This document shows, piece by piece, positions 41,624 to 51,267 of a DNA stretch of 64,000 nt. The position numbers and the translations under genes were made by a program. The stretch is taken from NCBI GenBank assembly GCA_963732905.1, contig CAVTBM010000012.1, positions 310,001 through 374,000 of the forward strand. The letters run 5' to 3'. The stretch is from DASQZK01 sp963732905 (lineage in GTDB: Bacteria; Bacteroidota; Bacteroidia; Bacteroidales; GCA-2748055). The notes below the pieces were generated by a model. It was not told the origin of the DNA. It was given only the letters and a program-made list of their open reading frames with translations, and did no database searches. Each line of letters begins with the position of its first letter. Position 1 is the first letter of the stretch.

Positions 41624-43693
41624 CTAATACGATTTTATAGTTTCTTTTTTCTCATGGCCTTCCAGAAAGAGTACGGCCTGCTGGAACACATTTTCAGCGG
41701 TATATCCCAGTTTTTCATCCAGCACCTGATATGGGGCTGAAAAGCCAAAGGTCTCCATGCCTATTACCATTCCTTTGTTACCGACGAGGCCTGCAAGAGT
41801 CACAGGTAAACCGGCAGTCAGTCCGATCGTTGGAATGGTGGGAGGGAGTACCATTCTCTGGTACGCCGGATCCTGGTCGCGGAAAAGTCCCTCGGAGATA
41901 GCCGAGACGACCTGTACCTCGATTTTTTTCTTTTCTTCAAGCAAGGTGGCACCTTCGATAAGTGTGGCAACTTCAGAGCCATTTGCCACGAGCACCAGGT
42001 CGGGGATATTTTTGACACTTTTTACGATATATGCTCCTTTATCGGCATTGAGGGCATCGGCGTTGCGGGTTGAACCTTCAGCAGCCGGCAGATTTTTGAT
42101 CCCCTGCCGGGAAAGGATCAGTGCAGTTGGGGTTTCCGTGTTCTCCAGGGCCATTTTCCAGGCTACGGTTGTCTCAGGGGCATCAGCAGGTCGCAGGACA
42201 AGCATGGAGCGGTCGCCATGATGATTCCGGAGATGTTCGAGAAGCCTTAGCTGCGCCTCTTGTTCCACAGGCTGATGTGTGGGTCCGTCTTCGCCCACGC
42301 GGAAGGCGTCGTGTGTCCAAACGTATTTGACCGGAAGTTTCATCAGGGCGGCAAGCCTGACCGCCGGTTTCATATAGTCGGAGAAAACAAAGAATGTTCC
42401 GCAGACAGGGATCACACCTCCGTGAAGGGCCATCCCATTGGCCACGGTGGCCATTGTAAGCTCTGAAACACCAACCTGCAGGAAGGCACCCGAAAAGTCC
42501 CCGCGCTGCAGTTCCGTAGTGTTCTTCAGGAAACCATCAGTTTTATCTGAATTGGACAGGTCGGCAGACGCCACGATCATGTTGTCGATATGTTTGGCGA
42601 AATAGCCAAGGGCCGTACCTGAGGCGGCACGGGTGGCACTGTTTTCCTTTTGTTCAATCAGGGAGAAGTCAATTTCCGGAGTCTCTCCGCTGAAGAATGC
42701 ATGATATTTAGCAGCCAGCTCAGGATTGGAATCCTCCCATGCCTTCTGAACTGCTCTGCGTTCAGCGACCTTTTTCTGTTTGTTCCTGACGACATCAGCA
42801 AAATATTCCTTCACTTCGGGGAAAATGACAAAGGGGTCATCCGGATTCCCACCCAGGTTTTCAATAGTCTTGGGAAAGGATGCCCCGGCGGCCGAGAGAG
42901 GCTGTCCGTGTGTGGAAACTTTACCTTCAAATGCCTGCCCGGCTTCATCAAGAGCTCCTTTGCCCATTACGGTTTTCCCAACGATAAGTGTAGGCCGCTC
43001 TTTTTCTTTCAATGCAAGATCAAGCGCCTTGCGTATTTCGTCCTGGTCGTTACCGTTAATGCTCATGACATTCCAACCCCAGGCCTTATATTTGGCACCG
43101 GTATCCTCGTCGGTCACGTGATCGGTGGTGGTGGACAACTGGACGTGGTTAGAATCATAGAACATAATGAGATTGTCGAGACCCAGATGACCTGCCAGTC
43201 TTCCGGCACCCTGGGAGATCTCTTCCTGAACACCTCCATCGGAAATATAAGTATACATCTTATGATTGATCCAGTTGCCGAAACGGGCGGAAAGGAATTT
43301 TGCAGCAATGGCTGCACCAACAGCGTTGGTATGCCCCTGCCCGAGAGGACCGGAAGTGTTTTCAACACCTCGTGGCAAATCCAGTTCGGGATGCCCGGGA
43401 GTGGGACTTCCCCACTGGCGGAAATTTTTCAGATCATCGCTGGAATACTTGCCAAACATGGTCAGGATAGAATAAAGCATGGGTGACATGTGACCAGGGT
43501 CGAGGAAGAAGCGGTCACGGTTGGACCAGCTCATATCGTCGGGATCGAAGATGAGATACTCTGAAAACAGGATATTGATGAAGTCTGCTCCTCCCATAGC
43601 CCCTCCGGGATGTCCCGATTTGGCCTTTTCAACCATGGCTGCGGATAGTATCCTGATATTGTCGGATGCTTGATTTACTATTGTTTTGTTCAT
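41624..43693 (-). CDS. tkt: Transketolase
   Basis: 689 residues from the ATG at 43693; an upstream in-frame ATG at 43720 would add a nine-residue tail of no clear use. It transfers two-carbon units in the pentose phosphate pathway using thiamine diphosphate. Substrate and cofactor motifs seen: KSGHPGGAMGGADF near the N-terminus; GPLGQGHTNAVGAAIA; the ThDP/Mg motif with DGGVQEEISQG; and THDAFRVGEDGPTHQPVE in the pyrimidine domain. A single-subunit, full-length form. A lipoprotein gene follows on the same strand. Confidence 0.96.
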   Translation of the reverse strand: MNKTIVNQASDNIRILSAAMVEKAKSGHPGGAMGGADFINILFSEYLIFDPDDMSWSNRDRFFLDPGHMSPMLYSILTMFGKYSSDDLKNFRQWGSPTPGHPELDLPRGVENTSGPLGQGHTNAVGAAIAAKFLSARFGNWINHKMYTYISDGGVQEEISQGAGRLAGHLGLDNLIMFYDSNHVQLSTTTDHVTDEDTGAKYKAWGWNVMSINGNDQDEIRKALDLALKEKERPTLIVGKTVMGKGALDEAGQAFEGKVSTHGQPLSAAGASFPKTIENLGGNPDDPFVIFPEVKEYFADVVRNKQKKVAERRAVQKAWEDSNPELAAKYHAFFSGETPEIDFSLIEQKENSATRAASGTALGYFAKHIDNMIVASADLSNSDKTDGFLKNTTELQRGDFSGAFLQVGVSELTMATVANGMALHGGVIPVCGTFFVFSDYMKPAVRLAALMKLPVKYVWTHDAFRVGEDGPTHQPVEQEAQLRLLEHLRNHHGDRSMLVLRPADAPETTVAWKMALENTETPTALILSRQGIKNLPAAEGSTRNADALNADKGAYIVKSVKNIPDLVLVANGSEVATLIEGATLLEEKKKIEVQVVSAISEGLFRDQDPAYQRMVLPPTIPTIGLTAGLPVTLAGLVGNKGMVIGMETFGFSAPYQVLDEKLGYTAENVFQQAVLFLEGHEKKETIKSY

Positions 43694-43880
43694 GTGATGA
43701 TTCAACTTTGTGGATAACATTTTTTGAAGACCGTAAAATTACACTTTTCTTTAGTAAAGTTAAAACTTGCCGGGTTATTTGGATCGTTTTCAACTACAGG
43801 TATTTTATCGTTTGTTTGTCCAGCCACTACCCGTCGGTAATTAATAAGCAGAAAAGTCCTGAAAACACAGGTAAAAAATA

Positions 43881-43888
43881 TATTTTTG
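43881..43888 (+). promoter_or_regulatory. -7 promoter element for ychF
   Basis: TATTTTTG is an exact TAnnTTTG match, 23 bases before the ychF ATG. No strong -33 box. Confidence 0.6.
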
Positions 43889-43911
43889 TATCAAATTAAA
43901 AACAGACAGAT

Positions 43912-45009
43912 ATGGGGCTTCAATGTGGCATTATAGGCCTTGCCAACACCGGGAAAACGACTCTTTTTAACTGCCTTTCCAATACCAGGGCGGAATCGAG
44001 TAACTACGCTTTCACTTCCAGCAAGTCGAATATCGGGGTTATTAACGTGATCGATCCGAGACTTGACAAACTGGCAGAGCTGGTGAAGCCTCAGAAGATC
44101 GTTACCGCTTCGGTGGAAATTCTCGATATCCCTGGACTTACGCGTGGTTCAAGCAAAGGTGAAGGCGTGGGCAATACCTTTCTTGGAGACATCCGTAACA
44201 CTGATGCGCTGATCCATGTTCTGCGTTGTTTTGATGATGAGAACCTTCCGCATATCGACGGCTCGGTAAACCCTGTAAGAGATAAGGAGACGGTGGACCT
44301 CGAACTCCAGATCAAAGACCTTGAATCGGTTGAGAAAAAGATACAGCGGCTCGAAAGAGTAGCCAAGTCGGGGGATAAGGATGCCAAACACGGGATCGAT
44401 GTCCTGAATGTTTACCGGCAGCATCTTGAAGACTTCCAGTCTGTCCGTTCGGCTCCTGTTGAGGAAAAGGACCGGAAGTATATCGATGACCTGTTTCTCC
44501 TTACCAGCAAACCTGTTCTTTATGTCTGCAACGTGGATGAAGCTTCGGCAGTGAAAGGAAATGCTTATGTTGAATCTGTCAGGGAGGCTGTGAAGGATGA
44601 AGACACTGAGGTGCTTGTTATTGCTGCTGCCATGGAATCTGATATTGCCGAGCTCGAGGATAAAGGTGACAGGACAGCATTTCTCAACGACATCGGTCTT
44701 TCGGAACCCGGGGTAAACAAACTGGTCCGTTCAGCTTATTCACTCCTCAATCTGCAGTCTTTTTTTACGGCCGGTCCCAAAGAAGTGAAGGCATGGACCA
44801 TCCATAAAGGCATGACGGCTCCCCAGGCAGCAGGGGTGATCCACAGCGACCTCGAAAGGGGTTTTATCCGTGCCGAGGTGATCAGATATGAGGATTATAT
44901 TAAATATGGTACTGAACATGCTTGTAAAGAAGCCGGCAAGCTGGCTATTGAAGGAAAAAATTATGTGGTTGGCGATGGTGATGTTCTTCATATCCGCTTT
45001 AATGTATAA
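43912..45009 (+). CDS. ychF: Redox-regulated ATPase YchF (Obg-like)
   Basis: 365 residues. YchF/Ola1 is an Obg-related P-loop ATPase that binds ribosomes. The P-loop GLANTGKTTLFN (about residues 9-20), switch region RGSSKGEGVGN, and DIPGL (G3) are seen, and the G4 motif reads NVDE in VCNVDEASA, the ATP-preferring form. The C-terminal TGS domain has VKAWTIHKGMTAPQAAGVIHSDLERGF (seen in parts). Full length. A hairpin without T-run lies just after the stop (45012-45029). Confidence 0.97.
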   Translation: MGLQCGIIGLANTGKTTLFNCLSNTRAESSNYAFTSSKSNIGVINVIDPRLDKLAELVKPQKIVTASVEILDIPGLTRGSSKGEGVGNTFLGDIRNTDALIHVLRCFDDENLPHIDGSVNPVRDKETVDLELQIKDLESVEKKIQRLERVAKSGDKDAKHGIDVLNVYRQHLEDFQSVRSAPVEEKDRKYIDDLFLLTSKPVLYVCNVDEASAVKGNAYVESVREAVKDEDTEVLVIAAAMESDIAELEDKGDRTAFLNDIGLSEPGVNKLVRSAYSLLNLQSFFTAGPKEVKAWTIHKGMTAPQAAGVIHSDLERGFIRAEVIRYEDYIKYGTEHACKEAGKLAIEGKNYVVGDGDVLHIRFNV

Positions 45010-45011
45010 GT

Positions 45012-45029
45012 CAACCGGGATGCCGGTTG
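45012..45029 (+). terminator. Hairpin after ychF, possible terminator
   Basis: CAACCGG (45012-45018) pairs with CCGGTTG (45023-45029) around a 4-base loop. No T-run follows, so it may be only an RNA 3' end or stability element. Confidence 0.4.
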
Positions 45030-45100
45030 GAAACATGTAATTTCTTGCAGGCTGTTAAAAGAATAATACTTTTCGCCGGTTTACCCGTCTTCCCTTTTTT

Positions 45101-45108
45101 TATCTTTG
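45101..45108 (+). promoter_or_regulatory. -7 promoter element for the M14 peptidase gene
   Basis: TATCTTTG matches TAnnTTTG exactly, 16 bases before the ATG at 45125, implying a short leader. Confidence 0.6.
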
Positions 45109-45124
45109 TAACAAACAAGATGAT

Positions 45125-46810
45125 ATGAGAGGGCGGATCTTCCTTTTTTTGTTTTTACCGGTTACATTTAATATAACGTTGAGCGCACAGGGTCGGATCG
45201 TTGATCCGGTCATGGAGATGCTTCATTCCCGGGGTGAAGTATATGTGTCGATGAACACCGGCAGGTTGAAAGCGGCAGCTTACCTGCCGAAAGGGGTAAG
45301 TATCGACAGGATTTCAGGGGATTCCGTTTTTCTGTACTTTCATCCTTCAGATAGCAGCTTCATTATGGCCCACCGGCAGGAAATTTCACTTCTCGTCCCT
45401 CCCTCACAAAAGACCATACCCCTGATGGCCACTTCAATCGCCCAGGTGCTCAACGGCACTGCTTATCCCACCTGGCAGCAATACCTCGATATCATGAAAT
45501 ATTTTGCAGATACCTGGCCTGAAATATGCACCATCGATACCATCGGACGTTCAGCCCTGGGAAGGCTCCTTCTTGCAGCGGATATTAATACCGGGCATTA
45601 TCAAAGAAATGAGGTGCCCGGGATTTTATATACTTCCACAATCCATGGCGATGAGGTGGTAGGTTATTCCCTTATGTTACGCCTGATAAATCTGCTCCTT
45701 ACCGAAAATGACAACCCGGAGATCCATAATGTCCTTCAGGATAAGATCCTTCTTATCAATCCGGTTTCAAACCCCGATGGAACCTATCATCAGTCCGACA
45801 CTTCCGTTTTCGGGGCAATACGGGCCAACGCAAGCCTGGTAGATCTTAACCGTAACTATCCCGATCCTCAGGATGGCGACCATCCCGATGGTCACAACTG
45901 GCAACCTGAGAATGTGGCAATGATGGAGTATATGCAGCAGAATCTGCCAAACTTGTCGGCGAATTTCCATGGCGGCGCCGAAGTGTTTAATTATCCCTTC
46001 GATACATGGTATTACCTTCATGCCGACGACATATGGTTTAAGTTTCTTGGCAGGGAGTATGCAGATACTGCACATCAGGTCAGTTCAGTATACATGAGTG
46101 ATCTGAATAATGGTATCACCGATGGGTTCGCATGGTATGAAGTGCACGGCGGACGGCAGGACTATGTGACATGGTTCCTGCACGGACGGGAGGTAACCAT
46201 TGAGTTATCACACGAAAAAATGCCGGCAGCCAGTACTTTGAATTCATACTGGGAATTGAACAGACAATCGCTTCTGAATTACATTAGCCAGGCAGGTTAT
46301 GGTATCGAAGGACATGTCACGGATGCAGTTACGGGCCTGCCTGTTGAAGCCACTATCAGCATTCCCGGATATGATAAGCTGAATTCTGAAGTAACCAGCC
46401 GGACAAACGGTACCTTTTTCAGGTATCTGTATGCGGGAAGCTACCAGCTTAATTTGACGGCAGGCGGATATGAGACGGATTCCGTAAATACGGTCGTCGG
46501 GAATTATGAGAGGACTTTGATCGATGTCCGGCTTCAGCCTGAAGAATCGATAATTCCCTATTCAGCCCGCACAGAGCCAAACCCGTTCAGAGATCAGTTT
46601 AGTCTTATTGTGCAGAGCAATGACGAGGACCTGATTTATAGCCGGATCTATAACCTTCGCGGTTCCCTCCTGTATGAGAGGTCCTTCCTGATGGAACGGG
46701 GAAGTAACACTTTTAAGATCATGCCCGGGTTGCCGGCTCCGGGACTCTACATACTCAAACTCTCTTCCGTAAAGTTCAGTTACACTCTCAAGATTGTCAG
46801 GGTACTTTGA
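45125..46810 (+). CDS. Secreted zinc carboxypeptidase (M14) with T9SS sorting domain
   Basis: 561 residues. A signal peptide (about residues 1-21) is followed by an N-terminal region. The M14 domain comes next with zinc ligands His174 and Glu177 in TIHGDEVVGY and His282 in SANFHGGAEV, substrate-binding LNRNYPDP (about 241-248), and catalytic Glu360 in VTIELSHE. A carboxypeptidase-regulatory-like beta domain (about 394-470) follows. The last ~75 residues, with RTEPNPFRDQFSL, IYNLRGSLLYER and PGLPAPGLYILKLSS, are a type A T9SS sorting domain, so the protein is exported through the type IX system and probably attached to the surface. It fits with gldD/gldE at 53304-55228. Confidence 0.92.
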   Translation: MRGRIFLFLFLPVTFNITLSAQGRIVDPVMEMLHSRGEVYVSMNTGRLKAAAYLPKGVSIDRISGDSVFLYFHPSDSSFIMAHRQEISLLVPPSQKTIPLMATSIAQVLNGTAYPTWQQYLDIMKYFADTWPEICTIDTIGRSALGRLLLAADINTGHYQRNEVPGILYTSTIHGDEVVGYSLMLRLINLLLTENDNPEIHNVLQDKILLINPVSNPDGTYHQSDTSVFGAIRANASLVDLNRNYPDPQDGDHPDGHNWQPENVAMMEYMQQNLPNLSANFHGGAEVFNYPFDTWYYLHADDIWFKFLGREYADTAHQVSSVYMSDLNNGITDGFAWYEVHGGRQDYVTWFLHGREVTIELSHEKMPAASTLNSYWELNRQSLLNYISQAGYGIEGHVTDAVTGLPVEATISIPGYDKLNSEVTSRTNGTFFRYLYAGSYQLNLTAGGYETDSVNTVVGNYERTLIDVRLQPEESIIPYSARTEPNPFRDQFSLIVQSNDEDLIYSRIYNLRGSLLYERSFLMERGSNTFKIMPGLPAPGLYILKLSSVKFSYTLKIVRVL

Positions 46811-47172
46811 TGGGACGGAGTTCTGTGATATTCCGGCTAAAAAAAGGATCTTTTCTCCATAGTTGAATTCTTCCGGGTAACAGATCTTTCATTACAAGAA
46901 GCGGATGCTGGAGTTTCTCTGACCAGGTTAACTCATTTCGTTGAACAGGGATGAATTTCCAGGGCTGCATGCATACTAAACCTTCACAAAAAAAGTTTTT
47001 ATCATGGATAAGCATTCTTTCCGGCTTATCTCCAGACAGCCTCAGATGAATTCCGGATGAGGCTGTTCATTAAAGCTGAAAAAGATTTTTGAACTCCTGA
47101 AAACAGGTTACTACATTTGATCTTTGAAAAAGAGATCATTCGCAGGGTATTAATATTTAATGAAAACGAATT
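46811..47172. other. Intergenic region before the PafA-like operon
   Basis: 362 bases with no supported gene. It contains an inverted repeat, ACAGCCTCA (47036-47044) with TGAGGCTGT (47058-47066), a nine-pair stem and 13-base loop, about 110 bases before the next start. No T-run follows, so it is not a typical terminator; it may be a regulatory site or RNA hairpin. No exact TAnnTTTG promoter was found. Confidence 0.5.
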
Positions 47173-48819
47173 ATGTGCAGCATGAGAGGATTCATCTTCG
47201 CTTTGTTTTTGTCGGTTTGTGTTCAGGGATTACATGCCCAGGACAGGGTTATTCCGTCTGAGAAACCTAAACTGATTGTCGGCATCCAGGTGGCCGGGAT
47301 GAGGTACGATTACCTGGTGCGGTACTGGGATCAGTTCGGCGAAGGTGGATTTAAAAGGATTGTAAGTAAAGGAACGGTTTGCAAGAATGCTTATCATGAT
47401 TATCTTGTGCCTGAATCGGGAAGTGGTTACGCCACCATTGCAACAGGGGCGTATCCCGATGTCCATGGTGTAGTTTCAAATTACTGGTATGACGGATTAA
47501 AGGAAAAAGTGACCCAATGTATCAGTGACGAAAAAGCCGAAACCATCGGTGGAAATTACGGGGAGGGAAAATATTCGCCAAATAATCTGATGGTGAGCAC
47601 CATGTCAGACGAACTGAAGCTGTCGGACCAGTTTAAATCGAAAGTTATTTCCGTCAGCCTGGATCCTGTCGGAGCCGTTATTTCCGGCGGACATACGGCA
47701 AACGGTTGTTACTGGTATGACGACACAAGCGGGAAATGGATCACGAGTTCCTATTATACGGACAGTTTGCCGTCATGGGTCAATGATTTCAATGCCAAGA
47801 AGCTGGCAGATATTTATCTGGCTAATACGTGGGTGCCTCTCCTGCCAATGGATACTTACAGTGCCAGTCTACCTGATACCAGCCGTTTTGAGGAGGGAAT
47901 TGACGGACAGAAAACGTTTCCCTACGACCTCGAAAAACTAAGTCGTATCAAAAGGGCCAAACCCAGGTACGATCTTCTGAAAGTCACTCCTTTCGGTAAT
48001 ACTTACACTTCCGATTTTGCCGCGGCTGCCGTGGTGAATGAAAAACTGGGCAAAGATGATTACCCCGACTGGCTGAATGTCATTTTTTCAAGTAATGCTT
48101 ATGCCGGTGAGTATTATTCATCGCGCTCCGTTGAGATGGAAGATCTTTATCTTCGTCTTGACAAAGAACTGGAGCATTTTCTCGATTTTCTTGACCGTGA
48201 AGTCGGGTTGAAGAATGTTCTGATTTACTTCACCGCTGACAATGCATCAGCCAATGAACCCGGTTATCTCAGCTCGAAAAGGATACCTTCCGGATACTTC
48301 AATTATAATGCGGCTTTGTCTCTTTTAAAAACCTATCTGAATGTTATCTATGGTAGCGGTGACTGGGTGAAATTCTATTATGCCCAGCAGATCTATCTGA
48401 ACCGGACACTTATCGAAGAATCCAGATTATCCATTCCTGAATTCCAGGATCGTGTGGCCAGGTTCATGGTACAGTTTGAAGGCGTTTCAAATGCTCTCAC
48501 CGCAAGCGACCTGGTGAAGAATAATTATACAGGGGGTACATTTGGCAGAATTCAGAAGAGTTACAATCAGAAACGTTCCGGTGATGTGATGTTATATCTG
48601 ACTCCGGGATGGGTAGAGAAGGGGATCGACAGACAATATGCATCCTCTGTTCACTATGATACCCACGTCCCGCTAATCTGGTACGGATGGAAAATCGGCA
48701 GAGGTGTTATTTCACGCAAGGTCTCCGTTACCGATATTATGCCGACCATCGCTTTTTTTCTCAATATTTCCAGTCCGCCCGGAACGGAAGGAAACATAAT
48801 TGGTGAAATTGTCGAATAA
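47173..48819 (+). CDS. PafA-like alkaline phosphatase superfamily protein with lost metal ligands (predicted pseudoenzyme)
   Basis: 548 residues with a signal peptide (about 1-23). The fold is that of the PafA family: VAGMRYDYLVRYWDQFGEGGFKR, GYATIATGAYPDVHGVVSNYWYD (split), GGHTANGCYWYDD and EMEDLYLRLDKELEHFL are all recognisable. Compared with PafA, metal ligands are altered: the Asp of VVDQMR is Ala41; the Thr nucleophile region is ESGSG, with Ser82 at the likely nucleophile position; Asp and His of TDYVGH are Ala309 and Glu313; the DH of TADH is Asp356-Asn357. A C-terminal His remains in SVHYDTHVPL. It therefore likely lacks normal phosphatase activity. First gene of a compact operon with a subtilase and an OMP. 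Confidence 0.85.
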   Translation: MCSMRGFIFALFLSVCVQGLHAQDRVIPSEKPKLIVGIQVAGMRYDYLVRYWDQFGEGGFKRIVSKGTVCKNAYHDYLVPESGSGYATIATGAYPDVHGVVSNYWYDGLKEKVTQCISDEKAETIGGNYGEGKYSPNNLMVSTMSDELKLSDQFKSKVISVSLDPVGAVISGGHTANGCYWYDDTSGKWITSSYYTDSLPSWVNDFNAKKLADIYLANTWVPLLPMDTYSASLPDTSRFEEGIDGQKTFPYDLEKLSRIKRAKPRYDLLKVTPFGNTYTSDFAAAAVVNEKLGKDDYPDWLNVIFSSNAYAGEYYSSRSVEMEDLYLRLDKELEHFLDFLDREVGLKNVLIYFTADNASANEPGYLSSKRIPSGYFNYNAALSLLKTYLNVIYGSGDWVKFYYAQQIYLNRTLIEESRLSIPEFQDRVARFMVQFEGVSNALTASDLVKNNYTGGTFGRIQKSYNQKRSGDVMLYLTPGWVEKGIDRQYASSVHYDTHVPLIWYGWKIGRGVISRKVSVTDIMPTIAFFLNISSPPGTEGNIIGEIVE

Positions 48820-48827
48820 AGAAGATC

Positions 48828-50546
48828 ATGCTTAGGAAGCGACCGGTATTCATTTTTCTGATGTTCCTGTCTTGTCAGTCACTGTTCTCCCAGCAGAAAT
48901 ACTGGGTTGAATTCAGGGATAAGGACAGTGTGTTGTTTAATCCCTTTCAGTATTTCGATGCCCGGACGATCGCAAGGCGTGAGAAACAGGGCATCCCTCT
49001 TGTCATGGAGACAGATTTGCCAGTGAACGGGGCCTATTACAGTGCTGTCAACGACATTTCCCCCGTGTTGAATACCAGCCGCTGGCTCAATGCGGTTGTA
49101 GTATCCCTGAAGGCTAAACAAGAAAGGGAAGTGAAGAAACTGCCCTTTGTGGCTGAGGTCCGACGGGTTGAATCTCTTTATATAGCAGCCTCATCAAATG
49201 CAAAATCCGCCTTCCCGGATTCCGGGGCGCTTGCACTTATCAGGGACCAGACTGGTTCATTGGGCGGAGATCTTTTTAAAGCTGCCGGAATTGACGGCCA
49301 TGGGGTACGTATTGCCGTTCTTGATGCCGGTTTCACTGGTGTTGACACGTTTCCGGAATTCAGGAAGTTGAGACAGGAAGGGCGGATTATTGACACATGG
49401 GATTTTGTCAGGCGCAGGAAAAATGTCTATGACTTTGATTCCCATGGCACAGGGGTTCTTGGATGTATTACAGGTGAATACGATAGCCTGCGTACCGGGT
49501 TGGGGACGGGTGCTGAATTTCTCCTGGCCAGGACGGAAGTGAGGACGGAAGTATTTTCCGAAGAGGAAAACTGGTTTGCAGCCATGGAGTGGGCCGACCA
49601 GAAGGGGGCGGATATCATCAGCAGTTCGCTGGGCTATACTTTCAACCGCTACTTCCCGAAACAAATGGACGGAAAATCAACCTTTATCAGCAGGATGGCT
49701 GAAGTAGCTGCCCGCAAGGGTCTGCTCGTTATTAATGCGGCAGGCAACGATGGCGATAATGCCTGGGAAGTGATCGGTGCTCCTGCAGATGCCGACAGTG
49801 TACTGACCATTGGTGGTATCGACAGTGAAACCGGGATTCATATAGGTTTCAGTTCTTTTGGTCCAACCTACGACGGCAGACTAAAACCCAATGTATCGGC
49901 TTTTGCTGATGTTTATACCATGGATAAGCAGGGCAGGATGAAAAAGGAATACGGGACCTCCTTTGCCACGCCACTTGTTACAGGTTTTGCAGCCTGTGTT
50001 ATGCAAATGCATCCTGACTGGAATAACATGAAAGTATTCAGGGAAATTGAAAAGTCGGGGCACCTCTACCCGTATTACGACTACGCCCATGGCTACGGTG
50101 TTCCACAGGCTTCCTTCTTCCTGGAAGGAGCAAAAAAAACAAGGCCGACCTTCACGGTAAAAAGGGAATATTCTTTTCTTACCGTAATACCTGTCGCGGA
50201 GGAACAAAACAGGCGTATTGATCAGGAAAAAAGTACCAATAGAGATACCATCCGGATTATCCTTCCAAACAGAAATAAAACCGTGATAATAAACAACGAT
50301 AGCATTAAAGTTGTTTATCAGGGTAGAAATGAAGCATTTATAAGGATTCCGGATCAGCGGACCTACACTCTTGACGACAAGTACCTCTACTATCACTTTG
50401 CCGATAAAATTACCGGGGCTATCCGGTACTATGCCGTTGTAGATTTGGGAGAGGCAAAACGTTATTCTATCGATCTCGACACATTGAAGGATAGCGAAGT
50501 GCTCAGAATCCATTACAGGGGATATACCTATAGCTATTTAAAATGA
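48828..50546 (+). CDS. Secreted subtilisin-like serine protease (S8)
   Basis: 572 residues. A signal peptide (about 1-22) leads into a propeptide-like region of ~120 residues. The S8 triad follows: Asp in IAVLDAGFTGVD (about residue 165), His in DFDSHGTGVLGC (about 205) and Ser in YGTSFATPLVTG (about 385), with the oxyanion Asn in NAAGNDGDN. A ~130-residue C-terminal beta domain remains, with no T9SS sorting signal. It starts 8 bases after the PafA-like gene and ends 4 bases before the next gene. Confidence 0.93.
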   Translation: MLRKRPVFIFLMFLSCQSLFSQQKYWVEFRDKDSVLFNPFQYFDARTIARREKQGIPLVMETDLPVNGAYYSAVNDISPVLNTSRWLNAVVVSLKAKQEREVKKLPFVAEVRRVESLYIAASSNAKSAFPDSGALALIRDQTGSLGGDLFKAAGIDGHGVRIAVLDAGFTGVDTFPEFRKLRQEGRIIDTWDFVRRRKNVYDFDSHGTGVLGCITGEYDSLRTGLGTGAEFLLARTEVRTEVFSEEENWFAAMEWADQKGADIISSSLGYTFNRYFPKQMDGKSTFISRMAEVAARKGLLVINAAGNDGDNAWEVIGAPADADSVLTIGGIDSETGIHIGFSSFGPTYDGRLKPNVSAFADVYTMDKQGRMKKEYGTSFATPLVTGFAACVMQMHPDWNNMKVFREIEKSGHLYPYYDYAHGYGVPQASFFLEGAKKTRPTFTVKREYSFLTVIPVAEEQNRRIDQEKSTNRDTIRIILPNRNKTVIINNDSIKVVYQGRNEAFIRIPDQRTYTLDDKYLYYHFADKITGAIRYYAVVDLGEAKRYSIDLDTLKDSEVLRIHYRGYTYSYLK

Positions 50547-50550
50547 AGCC

Positions 50551-51267
50551 ATGAACAGATTTTTACTCCTCCTTCTCGTTTTTTTTGCCATCACACCTGC
50601 ATATTCCCAGTCAGTCGTTCTTTCCAAAAAGGTTGATGAACAGTATGAGGATAATTACGGCCCGAACATGCGGCACTATGGATATTTTCATGCAGGATTG
50701 GCTGTGATTCCTAACATGGAAGATGCAACATCTTCCATAAAAAATCCTGGCTCAGGTGAGTACACCCTTGGCTACCTCTATAAACTTAAATTGCTTCCGT
50801 TTTATGCCCTGGGTTTCGATGTTTCTCTTGCACATACCCGTTACAGTTTTACGAAGAGTGATCTTAATGCTTATAATCCGTACAATCCACTCACTTTTGC
50901 CTCGAATGAAAAGCGTCATCTCCTGGTCAATAACTCGGTTTCACTGGAGATCTACCAGCGTATCAATTTCGGAAAAAGAGGCAATACCCTCGGGAATTTT
51001 CTGGATGCCGGACTGTCTGGAAGCTGGAATTATGCCGTAAAGGAAGTAATTGTGATTACCGGAAATGCAAATGATTATTATGATAGATCGAGGACTGTAA
51101 ATCATAGACTTGATTTTCCGGAGACGTTCTCATACGGATTGGCTGCACGGATAGGCCATAACAAAATTGCTCTCTTTGGCAGGTATAGGTTGTCGGATTA
51201 TTTTAAAGATACGTACAGCATTCCTGAACTTCCACGGCTAAAGGTAGGGGTCGAGATTGGTTTTTAG
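50551..51267 (+). CDS. Predicted outer-membrane beta-barrel protein, unknown function
   Basis: 238 residues with a signal peptide (about 1-20, LLLLLVFFAITPAYSQ). The rest is rich in alternating aromatic/polar strands (for example YTLGYLYKLKLLPFYALGFD, SVSLEIYQRINFGKRG) and ends in VGVEIGF, a terminal Phe typical of outer-membrane barrels. The last gene of the operon with the PafA-like protein and the subtilase, 4 bases downstream. No named family recognised. Confidence 0.75.
   Translation: MNRFLLLLLVFFAITPAYSQSVVLSKKVDEQYEDNYGPNMRHYGYFHAGLAVIPNMEDATSSIKNPGSGEYTLGYLYKLKLLPFYALGFDVSLAHTRYSFTKSDLNAYNPYNPLTFASNEKRHLLVNNSVSLEIYQRINFGKRGNTLGNFLDAGLSGSWNYAVKEVIVITGNANDYYDRSRTVNHRLDFPETFSYGLAARIGHNKIALFGRYRLSDYFKDTYSIPELPRLKVGVEIGF

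Noticed and set aside
42650..43486. Long open frame antisense to transketolase (278 residues)
   Set aside because: Its frame mirrors the coding strand of a clear transketolase. It has no signal, motif or start context and is a shadow of codon bias.
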